Of a stretch of 8,020 nt of DNA, positions 1 to 6,132 are shown piece by piece. The notes under the pieces are model-generated. The model worked only from the letters and a program-made list of their open reading frames with translations, made no database searches and was not told the DNA's origin. This DNA comes from an uncultured bacterium (GTDB lineage Bacteria > Bacillota > Clostridia > Oscillospirales > Acutalibacteraceae), in assembly GCA_934875675.1 (NCBI GenBank), contig CAKXIK010000004.1, positions 85,036 to 93,055 on the forward strand, given 5' to 3'. The stretch's first letter is position 1. Each line of letters begins with the position of its first letter. Made by a program: the position numbers and the translations under genes.

Positions 1-36
1 ATTGGTTCCTCCTAAATCGATTCCAACATAGTACAT
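1..36 (-). CDS. ROK-family sugar kinase (probable glucokinase), N-terminal fragment
   Basis: Only the first 12 codons are inside the window; the gene continues past the left edge. They read MYYVGIDLGGTN, the start of the ATP/phosphate-binding motif (DxGGT) that opens ROK-family kinases such as glucokinase of Gram-positive bacteria. The start is ATG at position 36, preceded by an AGAAAGG ribosome site (51-57) about 14 nt upstream, slightly far. It lies 82 nt downstream of hprK on the same strand. A glucose or N-acetyl-sugar kinase next to the carbon-catabolite sensor kinase makes metabolic sense, and in many Clostridia murB, rapZ and whiA follow; whether they do here is not visible. ROK repressors share the motif but normally carry an N-terminal helix-turn-helix, for which there is no room here, so a kinase is preferred. 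Substrate cannot be assigned. Confidence 0.72.
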   Translation of the reverse strand, partial: MYYVGIDLGGTN

Positions 37-86
37 AGCTGCTAATCAATCCTTTCTGTTCGGGATCATCCCAATAAAACTATTTC

Positions 87-117
87 ATTATAAAAAGGGT
101 TCTTCCCTTTTTTTCAA
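87..117 (-). promoter_or_regulatory. Candidate sigma-A promoter for the ROK kinase gene
   Basis: On the minus strand a perfect TATAAT (87-92) is preceded by TTGAAA (112-117) with a 19-nt spacer, two bases longer than ideal. The predicted start point lies near position 80, giving a leader of about 45 nt. The element overlaps the small hairpin at 92-112, so one stretch would have to serve both as terminator and promoter. A perfect GGGAT-C-ATCCC palindrome (62-72) sits just downstream of the predicted start point, where an operator could act. Confidence 0.4.
92..112 (-). terminator. Possible weak terminator after hprK
   Basis: An 8-bp inverted repeat, AAAAAGGG (92-99) and CCCTTTTT (105-112), with a 5-nt loop lies 7 nt beyond the hprK stop codon. 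The right-hand arm ends in a T-run, as in an intrinsic terminator, and the symmetry would let it work in either direction. Only three of the eight pairs are G-C, so the stem is weak and read-through into the ROK kinase gene is likely. Confidence 0.35.
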
Positions 118-118
118 A

Positions 119-1099
119 TCAGAACTTGTGTCCGCCCCAATCGGTATAGACAACACGCGGTTCCTGCGGCATTGCCTCGGAATCCATCCCCAGATTTGCA
201 AGAAGTTCTTGTGCGGCATTATATCCCAGCTTTTTCTGCCGGTTGTTCATGGCGGCAACCTCGATGATGATTGCAAGGTTACGCCCGGGCTTGACCGGAA
301 TCGTAATCAACGGAATCTGAACCCCCAGAATATCGCCGTATTCGTTTGCCGTTCCCATTCGGTCATACGTTTTTGTGCTGTCCCAGTTTTCGAGCTGGAT
401 AATCATATCCACCTTTTCGGTTTGCTTGACAGCACCCATGCCAAAAATCCGCCGTGCATTGATGATGCCAACGCCGCGCAGCTCGATAAAATGGCGGATG
501 TTTGGCGGTGCACTGCCAACCAATGTCTTGTCCGACGCACGTTTCAGTTCCACGGCATCGTCCGCAATCAGCCGATGACCGCGTTTCACCAGCTCGATTG
601 CGGTTTCACTTTTTCCAACACCGCTGTCACCTGTCATCAAAATACCTTCACCGTAAACCTCCACCAAAACGCCGTGACGAGTCACACGAGGTGCAAGCTC
701 GATGTTCAAAAACGAAGTCAGCCGCATAATTGCGCTTGAGGTTGCTTCCTCTGTGCGAAGCAGAGGTACGCTGTACCGCCGCGCACTGGAAAGCAGCACC
801 TCGGGCGGTTCCTGCCCGCGGGTAATCAGCACTGCGGGAGCATGACGGGAAAAAAGCGCGTCAATAATCTCATTGCGGCGGGCAGCTTCCATTTCCTGCA
901 TAAAAGCCATTTCCGAACGGCCCAGTACCACAATGCGTGTATTATCATAATAATCAAAAAAACCGGCAAGCTCCAAACCGGGGCGGCTGAGTTCTATGGA
1001 AGCAACCATTACCTCATCCGGATTCTGCGGCATGTAAAGAGGCTCAAAAGCAAGCTCCTTTAGAATCTCCGCCAGCGAAACCTTAAACTCTGTTGCCAA
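119..1099 (-). CDS. hprK: HPr kinase/phosphorylase
   Basis: Cytoplasmic bifunctional enzyme that phosphorylates HPr on its regulatory serine with ATP or pyrophosphate and also removes that phosphate, thereby setting CcpA-dependent carbon catabolite repression. The 326-residue product has the usual two-part build: an N-terminal domain (about 1-130) and a C-terminal kinase domain with catalytic His142 (RHG), the P-loop GDSGVGKS at 157-164 (Lys163), an acidic pair Asp180-Asp181, the family signature IELRGVGIINARRIFG at 205-220, and a PVKPGRN segment at 268-274. All key residues are present, and the length is close to the family norm of about 310. The start codon is TTG at 1099, chosen because AGGAGGGG lies 6 nt upstream and no in-frame ATG precedes the conserved N-terminus. 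It has its own promoter and is followed by the ROK kinase gene. I see no cre-like operator. Identification is firm. Confidence 0.97.
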   Translation of the reverse strand: MATEFKVSLAEILKELAFEPLYMPQNPDEVMVASIELSRPGLELAGFFDYYDNTRIVVLGRSEMAFMQEMEAARRNEIIDALFSRHAPAVLITRGQEPPEVLLSSARRYSVPLLRTEEATSSAIMRLTSFLNIELAPRVTRHGVLVEVYGEGILMTGDSGVGKSETAIELVKRGHRLIADDAVELKRASDKTLVGSAPPNIRHFIELRGVGIINARRIFGMGAVKQTEKVDMIIQLENWDSTKTYDRMGTANEYGDILGVQIPLITIPVKPGRNLAIIIEVAAMNNRQKKLGYNAAQELLANLGMDSEAMPQEPRVVYTDWGGHKF

Positions 1100-1105
1100 A
1101 CCAAT

Positions 1106-1113
1106 CCCCTCCT
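1106..1113 (-). promoter_or_regulatory. Strong ribosome binding site that fixes the TTG start of hprK
   Basis: The minus strand reads AGGAGGGG here, six nucleotides before a TTG codon at 1097-1099. The spacing is ideal and makes TTG the start; an ATG search would miss the N-terminus. Confidence 0.85.
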
Positions 1114-1130
1114 ATGCTGGTATGTGTTTT

Positions 1131-1159
1131 ATTATACATGTTTCGAAAAAAACTTTAAA
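1131..1159 (-). promoter_or_regulatory. Sigma-A-type promoter of hprK
   Basis: A perfect TATAAT (1131-1136) stands 17 nt downstream of TTTAAA (1154-1159) on the minus strand. The predicted start point is near 1124, giving a leader of about 25 nt that contains the ribosome site. The promoter lies in the 100-bp gap after gerC, so hprK need not be co-transcribed with the germination genes. Confidence 0.6.
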
Positions 1160-1168
1160 GGGGATTAA

Positions 1169-1198
1169 GCAATTTTCTTTTTATTTTGCGAAAACTGC
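1169..1198 (-). terminator. Possible terminator hairpin after gerC
   Basis: Immediately after the gerC stop codon the minus strand can form a 9-bp stem, GCAGTTTTC (1190-1198) with GAAAATTGC (1169-1177), containing one G-T wobble and a 12-nt A-rich loop. No clean T-run follows, so it is a weak intrinsic terminator at best. It could equally protect the 3' end of the transcript. Confidence 0.3.
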
Positions 1199-1199
1199 A

Positions 1200-2366
1200 T
1201 TAACTTTTCCCCTTTTGCCCAAGCGGCTGCATGGTTCCAGCCTTCAAGTTACAGCTTACCTTTACGGAAAAATCGCATTCCGGCAATGTCTGCTTCCATT
1301 CTGAGCGATGTGCTTTCCACCATTCGGGCATCTGTTGGGCAATATTTCTGCCAAAGCCAAATGGGTCGGAACCGTTTTCCTGTGCAGCGATTCGAATCGC
1401 ATCTTTTACCCGGCGCAGCAGTTCCTGTTCACAAGCACCCTGCAGCGCTGCAATCGCTTTGTCGTCCGGATTGGTCTGCACTGCAAAATCCCATTCTGCC
1501 AGCTCTGCGTCACACGATACATCCAGCAAAAATTGAATGCACTCATTCTCTTGGCTGCATCGAACCGTTGTTTTAATGTTTTCTACCGCCACCTGCGCAT
1601 TCATTGGCCTGCTTGTCTCATTTTCCGGCACAGTGAGCAGCAGGCTGACATTCTGCACGGAACCCGAAGCAATTAATACGCCTTGCGTTTGTTCTTCATT
1701 CAGCCGGGCAACCATTTTTTCTCCGGAAAAAAGCGCGGTTCCATCCAACGCAATTCGCGCTTCTTCTTCCCCTGTCTGTTCTGTTTTCAAGATTGGAACA
1801 CAAAAATCCCTCTCGCCGTCTGTCAGGCACTGTGCTGCGGTAAATACCTCTGCATAAACCGCACATCCCGTCTGCACACCGGATTCACTTAATGCAGAGA
1901 GTTCCCGTGCAGGAATGCTGCCATCCTTGCCAACACCGCGCAGCAAATCCTCTGCACTTCCCTGCGCAATAAACAGCGGCACCGAACCTCTGCATTCAAA
2001 AAACTCCGCAAAAAAACTCAAGGCTGCTCCGATTCCATTTTCGGCCGTTGTGCTGCCAATTACCACTGCCTGATTGTGGGGAAAGTATGGTTCTCGCCCG
2101 GTAACCAGCCCGATCCTCTCCACCGCATTGGTCACCGAACTGCCGCTGCGGCTGAAAAAAACATCGCTTCCCGTTTCTTTCTCCCCTGCTGCAGCACGGT
2201 CAGCAAGATAAGCATTTACCGAAAGCGTAAACTCTCCGTCCGCTTCATCCACACCTGCATTTTGCACAATCATTCTCCGGTTGAGTGGTAATTCTCCGCT
2301 GCAAGCCGAAAGCAGCAGACAAGCCACCACCAGCAAACTAAGCCAGGACGTCCGTTTAATTTTCAT
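1200..2366 (-). CDS. gerAC: Ger(x)C-family spore germination lipoprotein (receptor C subunit)
   Basis: Lipid-anchored subunit of a GerA-type nutrient germinant receptor, acting on the outer face of the spore inner membrane with the A and B subunits. The 388-residue protein begins with a signal peptide, and a lipobox LSAC at 19-22 makes Cys22 the lipidation site. The mature part has the typical N-terminal block (a VDEADGEFTLSVNAYL segment, then NAVERIGLVTGREPYFPHNQ), a central GTALFSGEKMVARLNEEQTQG block and the C-terminal DPFGFGRNIAQ...WW region of the family. The start is ATG at 2366 because the signal peptide begins there; an in-frame TTG eight codons upstream lacks a ribosome site. The start overlaps the stop of the preceding small gene as ATGA, suggesting translational coupling; a GGAAAGG lies 13-14 nt upstream. 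Oddly it is divergent from gerA-gerB instead of following them. Family assignment is firm, the germinant is unknown. Confidence 0.93.
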   Translation of the reverse strand: MKIKRTSWLSLLVVACLLLSACSGELPLNRRMIVQNAGVDEADGEFTLSVNAYLADRAAAGEKETGSDVFFSRSGSSVTNAVERIGLVTGREPYFPHNQAVVIGSTTAENGIGAALSFFAEFFECRGSVPLFIAQGSAEDLLRGVGKDGSIPARELSALSESGVQTGCAVYAEVFTAAQCLTDGERDFCVPILKTEQTGEEEARIALDGTALFSGEKMVARLNEEQTQGVLIASGSVQNVSLLLTVPENETSRPMNAQVAVENIKTTVRCSQENECIQFLLDVSCDAELAEWDFAVQTNPDDKAIAALQGACEQELLRRVKDAIRIAAQENGSDPFGFGRNIAQQMPEWWKAHRSEWKQTLPECDFSVKVSCNLKAGTMQPLGQKGKS

Positions 2367-2518
2367 ATTGATAACCAAGCCTTTCCGCAAAACCGCAAAT
2401 TTGTGTTTTTATCTACTGCTTCAAGAGAAACCAGGATTGAATTCTGCAAGCCTTGTCGGTCAATCTCTACTCGTGCCGCAAGGAGGATATTTTGTAATAT
2501 TTCAGTCGAATATTCCAT
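2363..2518 (-). CDS. Unrecognised 51-residue protein between DUF421 and gerC
   Basis: An open frame of 51 codons plus TGA. It starts with ATG 4 nt after the DUF421 stop and ends in TGA overlapping the gerC ATG (ATGA). This exact fit into the gap between two same-strand genes is the main evidence that it is translated; otherwise the operon would hold an odd 156-nt gap. The upstream ribosome signal is weak (AAAGAAAG inside the end of DUF421), as expected for a coupled gene. The product starts MEYSTEILQNILLAARVEID: a probable amphipathic helix over residues 3-20, then a more polar part with one Cys (44) and one Trp (48). It has no signal peptide or obvious membrane segment. I do not recognise the family; it does not look like DUF1657, another small partner of DUF421. 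It may be a small partner protein or only a coupling peptide that brings ribosomes to gerC. Confidence 0.55.
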   Translation of the reverse strand: MEYSTEILQNILLAARVEIDRQGLQNSILVSLEAVDKNTNLRFCGKAWLSI

Positions 2519-2522
2519 ATTG

Positions 2523-3191
2523 TTATCTTTCTTTGCGAACCAGACGATATTTTTGCTCGGAATTTGCCGTCATTAAAAATACATCCCGCAGAGTACATTT
2601 TTCCTTTTTCAAAACCTCGTTCATCCACTTTTGCGTACACCCGCATAGCTGTGCCGATTGTTTACAAAAGTTGCCGTCATCCACAATGACCGCCCAGAAT
2701 TCCGTTTTTGCCTTAACCCCGAGTGTTTGTGCGTCCGGCGGTTCATTAGCGGCATTTTTCAGTACGCTGAGCTGCCCGTTCGTCTCAATCATTGCCGTAT
2801 CCACCTCAGCAATATCAAATACGCTCTGCAGCCGCAGCGCCTCGGTCAAATCCTCCACGGTATAACGCAGCTGACTCATTTGCTGCTGATTTAATTTTCC
2901 GCTGTGAATCAACACCACCGGGCTGCCGCAAATCAGCTTGCGAAACCATCGGCACTTCATCATCAGCACCGAAACCAGAATTTCACACACCACCAGCGTC
3001 AGAATCGGGACAACTCCACTAAGCAGCGGCGTCCCTGTTTCCTGCATGGGAATTGCGGCTAATTCCGAAATCAGCATCGTGATGACAAGCTCTGAACTTT
3101 GCAGCTCACCAACCTGTCTTTTGCCCATCAGCCTCACCGACGCGGTTACAATTACGTACAAAATCAACGTTCTCAACAATGAAATCAACAC
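2523..3191 (-). CDS. DUF421 (YetF-family) membrane protein
   Basis: A 222-residue member of the DUF421/YetF family. Hydrophobic segments lie near the N-terminus (about 4-20) and at about 34-48 and 56-78, with the family hallmarks MGKRQVGELQSSELVITMLISELAAIPMQ at 22-50 and PLLSGVVPILTLV at 55-67. The soluble part follows, with a CGSPVVLIHSGKL strand region at 88-100, EDLTEALR (113-120) and AMIETNGQLSVL (133-144). The C-terminal part beyond residue 150 is less conserved and carries a Cys-rich patch (176-185). The start is a GTG at 3191; SD complementarity is poor (GGTG about 9 nt upstream), but the conserved N-terminus begins right there. Family members are found in spore membranes in Bacillus, and DUF421-containing 2Duf proteins have been linked to spore heat resistance. 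Being first in an operon with gerC supports a spore role here. Biochemical activity is unknown. Confidence 0.9.
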   Translation of the reverse strand: MLISLLRTLILYVIVTASVRLMGKRQVGELQSSELVITMLISELAAIPMQETGTPLLSGVVPILTLVVCEILVSVLMMKCRWFRKLICGSPVVLIHSGKLNQQQMSQLRYTVEDLTEALRLQSVFDIAEVDTAMIETNGQLSVLKNAANEPPDAQTLGVKAKTEFWAVIVDDGNFCKQSAQLCGCTQKWMNEVLKKEKCTLRDVFLMTANSEQKYRLVRKER

Positions 3192-3281
3192 TTGTAATCA
3201 CCATTTCTTTCCGACGCGCTGCAAAACTACCCAAAGGCATGCTTCCACGTTTCTCGCCCTAACCTCCGCTTCAAACAAAAA

Positions 3282-3311
3282 TATTGTGGACGGTATCGCG
3301 CCGCACTATGC
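3282..3311 (-). promoter_or_regulatory. Sigma-G-like (forespore) promoter for the DUF421-gerC operon
   Basis: On the minus strand GCATA (3307-3311) is followed after 18 nt by CACAATA (3282-3288). The Bacillus sigma-G consensus is roughly G-A/C-ATA, 17-18 nt, CATnnTA, so the -35 is a full match and the -10 differs at one base (C for T in the third position). The predicted start point is about 85 nt upstream of the DUF421 GTG. Germinant receptor genes are classical sigma-G targets, which makes this placement meaningful. Sigma-F promoters are similar and cannot be excluded. Confidence 0.5.
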
Positions 3312-3319
3312 AAAACAAG

Positions 3320-3342
3320 AGAAAATTCCGGAATAATTTTCT
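3320..3342. repeat. Nested inverted repeat in the divergent ger control region
   Basis: AGAAAATT (3320-3327) is inverted as AATTTTCT (3335-3342) around a 7-nt centre, and a second perfect 10-bp palindrome ATTCCGGAAT (3325-3334) is nested in it. It lies 9 bp beyond the -35 of the DUF421-side promoter and touches the -35 of the gerA-side candidate, so a bound protein could affect both directions. The following AATTTTC-TT-GAAAA also recalls the CodY half-site pattern, but with an extra central base and degenerate end. Confidence 0.4.
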
Positions 3343-3371
3343 TGAAAAGCGGCAACAATGGAACGTAATAC
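3342..3371 (+). promoter_or_regulatory. Candidate sigma-A-type promoter for gerA-gerB-DUF4363
   Basis: TTGAAA (3342-3347) and TAATAC (3366-3371) are separated by 18 nt, which would start transcription near 3378 and leave a leader of about 110 nt. I searched 3192-3486 on this strand for GCATA/CATnnTA pairs and found no convincing sigma-G element; the nearest is CATGCTT (3421-3427) with no good -35. Moderate to weak evidence. Confidence 0.33.
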
Positions 3372-3443
3372 AAATTCTTCCGCAATCTGCACCTAAAATT
3401 GATCCCTTTTCATTTGGATTCATGCTTAAAAGGCAAGATTTAA

Positions 3444-3468
3444 ATGTAAAGCTGATGTACTTTACATC
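3444..3468 (+). repeat. Overlapping inverted repeats just before the gerA ribosome site
   Basis: ATGTAAAG (3444-3451) is perfectly inverted as CTTTACAT (3460-3467) with an 8-nt loop, and within the same stretch GATGTA (3454-3459) can pair with TACATC (3463-3468). The two pairings are mutually exclusive because they share the right-hand arm. The structure ends 3 nt before the AAAGGAG ribosome site (3471-3477), so it could be an operator or an mRNA fold that affects gerA translation. There is no T-run, so it is not a terminator. Confidence 0.5.
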
Positions 3469-3486
3469 TCAAAGGAGTGTCTGAAT

Positions 3487-5016
3487 ATGTCATTTTTATT
3501 TCCATATAAGCTAAAGGCGTCACATGCACGCCGGCAACCTCCACCTCCGCCGGATGCTCCGCGGATGATCAGCGAAAGCCTGACAGAAAACCTTGTCTAT
3601 CTGCGCGGTGCCTTTGCCGGAACAAGTGACTTTGTGGTGCGCCGGGTGACGATTGGCGGACGTGAATGTGCGCTGATTAACATGGAGGGACTCATCAACA
3701 TTACCGCTTACGCCCAAGGTGTGCTCAATCCCATCATGAAGGGTGACTATCAAGGGCTGACCGCCGAGGAACAGTTTGAGCGAATCCGGGACAGCGTCGT
3801 TGCACTTTCCGATCAGATGCAGCTGAATAATTTTGATGAGGTTCTGGGGCTTGTGATGTCCGGCTTCACAATTATTATGCTGGACGGTGTTGCAAAGGCG
3901 CTTTCGGTCGGGATGCAGGGCTACAACTTTCGCTCGGTTTCCGAACCTGCAACCGAAGCCATGCAGCGCGGCAGCCGGGAGGGCTTTGTGGAGGTCATCC
4001 GCATCAATCTTTCCATGGTGCGTCGGCGGATGAAAACCCCGGATCTGCGGTTTGAGATGATGCAGGTGGGCACAAAAAGCAAAACAGATGTTGCGCTGTG
4101 TTACCTGAACCATGCCGTTTCTCAGGAGATTTTGCAAAAGGTGCGCGCAAGGCTGCAGGCATGTCCCTTGGAAACGGTGCTGGAAAGTGGGTATTTGCAG
4201 CCGTTTTTGGACGATAAGCCGCTCTCTCTTTTTACAGGCGTGGGGCTCAGTGAGCGACCGGACACCGTCTGCGGCAAAATATCAGAAGGGCGAATCGCTG
4301 TTTTTGTGGATGGCACTCCGATGGTTTTAATTGTGCCTTATCTGTTTGTTGAAAATTTTCAAAGCTTTGACGATTACGCCGACCGCCCTTATTTTGCTGT
4401 ATTCACACGGTGGATGAAATATATCGCTTTTTTCATTGCCACCCTGCTCCCGGGGCTGTTTGTTGCAATTGGCACGTATCACCCCGCGCTGTTCCCCACG
4501 CCGATGCTCTATAATCTTGCATCGTCGGAAGCCTCGCAGCCATTTTCCCTGATGCTGGAGGCTCTGGTAATTCATTTTATCTACGAATTGATGCGGGAAG
4601 CAGGGCTGCGGCTGCCGAAACCGATTGGACATGCCGTAGGCATCATTGGCGGTCTGGTCATTGGGGATGCCGCCGTACAAGCCGGGCTGATTGGCGCGCC
4701 AATGATTATGGTGGTTGCACTGACCGCCATGAGCTCGTTTGTCATTCCCCAAATTTATGAACCGGTCGCCGTGCTGCGGTTTGCATTCATTTTTATCGGA
4801 GGCTGCTTTACGTTTTTTGGAATCATGCTCGGTTTTGCTGCCATGCTGGTGAACCTTTGCGCTATCAGCCCCTACGGAGTTCCGTTTACTGCGCCGCTTT
4901 CGCCTCTGCGCGGCAAAGCCTTGCGGGATGTACTAATCCGTCAGGGCTGGAAACGCCTCGGGAAACATTCTTCACGAATTCAGAACATGCCCGGCAGCAA
5001 GGAAAGCGATTCATAA
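3487..5016 (+). CDS. gerAA: GerA-family spore germination protein (receptor A subunit)
   Basis: The A subunit of a nutrient germinant receptor, an integral protein of the spore inner membrane that with the B and C subunits senses germinants. The 509-residue protein has a cytoplasmic N-terminal domain with a proline run (18-22), a core from residue 34 (ENLVYLRGAFAG) to about 290, including the conserved RSVSEPATEAMQRGSREGFVEV block (149-170) and NLSMVRRRMKTPDLR (174-188). The membrane part begins near 305 and contains the most diagnostic stretch, QPFSLMLEALVIHFIYELMREAGLRLPKPIGHAVGIIGGLVIGDAAVQAG at 351-400, then helices to about 460 and the SPYGVPFTAPLSPLR tail (461-475). ATG at 3487 is preceded by AAAGGAG 9-10 nt upstream. 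Length is normal for the family. gerB follows after 24 nt. The germinant cannot be deduced from sequence. Confidence 0.96.
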   Translation: MSFLFPYKLKASHARRQPPPPPDAPRMISESLTENLVYLRGAFAGTSDFVVRRVTIGGRECALINMEGLINITAYAQGVLNPIMKGDYQGLTAEEQFERIRDSVVALSDQMQLNNFDEVLGLVMSGFTIIMLDGVAKALSVGMQGYNFRSVSEPATEAMQRGSREGFVEVIRINLSMVRRRMKTPDLRFEMMQVGTKSKTDVALCYLNHAVSQEILQKVRARLQACPLETVLESGYLQPFLDDKPLSLFTGVGLSERPDTVCGKISEGRIAVFVDGTPMVLIVPYLFVENFQSFDDYADRPYFAVFTRWMKYIAFFIATLLPGLFVAIGTYHPALFPTPMLYNLASSEASQPFSLMLEALVIHFIYELMREAGLRLPKPIGHAVGIIGGLVIGDAAVQAGLIGAPMIMVVALTAMSSFVIPQIYEPVAVLRFAFIFIGGCFTFFGIMLGFAAMLVNLCAISPYGVPFTAPLSPLRGKALRDVLIRQGWKRLGKHSSRIQNMPGSKESDS

Positions 5017-5040
5017 ACAAAGGAAAGGCGGTATTTTGCA

Positions 5041-6132
5041 ATGGACAAGAAAAACAGCATCAGTGCTGGGCAGCTTTTCTGCATGTTTTTCGTTGCGCAC
5101 AGCACGGCAGTTCTAACCGGCACGCAGCTGCAGGGTGCCGGCAATCCGCAAGGACTGCTGCTGGCTGCACCGTTTTCACTGTTGCTCAGCATGCTGGCAT
5201 TAATCCCGTTGTTCCGGCTTTGCGGCAGGCACGAGGGCATGAGCGTTCTAGACTGCGCGCGATTCCGGTTTTCCAATGCAGGCGGAGCCGTTTTCTGCGC
5301 ACTCTACGGTGCGTATTTTCTCTATACGCCATCCATTGCCGTTGCACGGTATAATATTTACGTTTGCTCCACCATGCTTCCCCAGGCACAGTTCTTTTTA
5401 CTCTCATTTGCAGTTGCTGCAACGGCATGCTACGGTGCGTTTATGGGGTTAGAGGCTTTGGCACGCGCATCAGGATTTATTTTTGTGGCAGTGGTGGCAG
5501 CGCTCTTATTCCTATTTTGTGCGCTCATTCCCCGTATTGATCTGCTCAATTTTACTCCTCCGGATACCGCCGCCTGGAACGACGCGGCATCCAACGGTTT
5601 TTCCGTATTTTCGGGCATGGCAGAGCTTGCGCTGCCTGCCGTTTTGTTGCCGTTTACCAAAGGCAAAACCGGCGGAAAATTTATGCTTTGGATTATTGGC
5701 GAGGCGGTGACGGTTGCTCTCATTGGCTTTTTTGTCACCGGTGTGTTAGGTGCTTATGCGGGAACGCAGCCGTTTCCGTTCTACGTTGCCTCCACCTATG
5801 CAGAGGTTGGTTCCTTGCAGCGGCTGGACGCACTTTACGCTGCAGTTTGGACCGCCGGGCTTTTTGTCCGTGTTTCTGCATTCTTAATTGCATTTTCACT
5901 TTGTGTCTCCGGTCTTTGGGGTGAAAAAGCAGGGCAGCGAAGTCTTTTTGTGGGTGCAGCGGTTATTTTTATTTCGGGAACCGTACTTTCGGGGTATCCG
6001 CAGCTTTTGGGTACACTCTCCGGCACCGCATCCACTGTCATGGCAATTGTATTTTTCACCGCACTGCCTTCTGTCATTCTGATTGCAGATGTTATTTGCA
6101 GCCGCATGAAACGAAAGGGGGCTTCCTCATGA
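5041..6132 (+). CDS. gerAB: GerAB-type endospore germination permease (receptor B subunit)
   Basis: The B subunit of the receptor, an APC-superfamily (amino acid transporter-like) membrane protein thought to bind the germinant. The 363-residue product has about ten hydrophobic segments, roughly at 10-29, 37-59, 79-98, 115-135, 145-163, 190-204, 217-240, 264-290, 301-317 and 333-353. Diagnostic segments include GLEALARASGFIFV at 136-149 and the region FPFYVASTYAEVGSLQRLDALYAAVW at 245-270, where the arginine-aspartate pair and following helix match the family. ATG at 5041 is preceded by AAAGGAAAGG (5018-5027). It lies 24 nt after gerA and overlaps the DUF4363 gene by 4 nt. In most loci a gerC gene would follow here; instead the slot is taken by DUF4363 and the C subunit is encoded divergently. 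Identification is firm; substrate unknown. Confidence 0.94.
   Translation: MDKKNSISAGQLFCMFFVAHSTAVLTGTQLQGAGNPQGLLLAAPFSLLLSMLALIPLFRLCGRHEGMSVLDCARFRFSNAGGAVFCALYGAYFLYTPSIAVARYNIYVCSTMLPQAQFFLLSFAVAATACYGAFMGLEALARASGFIFVAVVAALLFLFCALIPRIDLLNFTPPDTAAWNDAASNGFSVFSGMAELALPAVLLPFTKGKTGGKFMLWIIGEAVTVALIGFFVTGVLGAYAGTQPFPFYVASTYAEVGSLQRLDALYAAVWTAGLFVRVSAFLIAFSLCVSGLWGEKAGQRSLFVGAAVIFISGTVLSGYPQLLGTLSGTASTVMAIVFFTALPSVILIADVICSRMKRKGASS

Noticed and set aside
128..739. A 203-codon plus-strand open frame over hprK.
   Set aside because: It is antisense to the conserved kinase domain of hprK, has no ribosome site, and its composition is that of a reversed coding strand.
1151..1160. CTTTAAAG palindrome followed by a T-run on the minus strand, as a terminator for gerC.
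   Set aside because: The self-complementary 8-mer leaves no loop, so no hairpin can form; the sequence is better explained as the -35 region of the hprK promoter.
2281..2865. A 194-codon plus-strand open frame across the start of gerC, the small gene and the end of DUF421.
   Set aside because: The minus strand carries recognisable lipoprotein and DUF421 sequence here; the plus frame has no family resemblance or ribosome site and is a shadow.
3421..3428. CATGCTTA as a sigma-G -10 box for gerA.
   Set aside because: No GCATA-like -35 is found 15-18 nt upstream, so the match is left as unsupported.
3520..4137. A 205-codon minus-strand open frame inside gerA.
   Set aside because: Antisense to well-conserved GerA sequence; His- and Leu-rich composition typical of reverse frames, no start signal.
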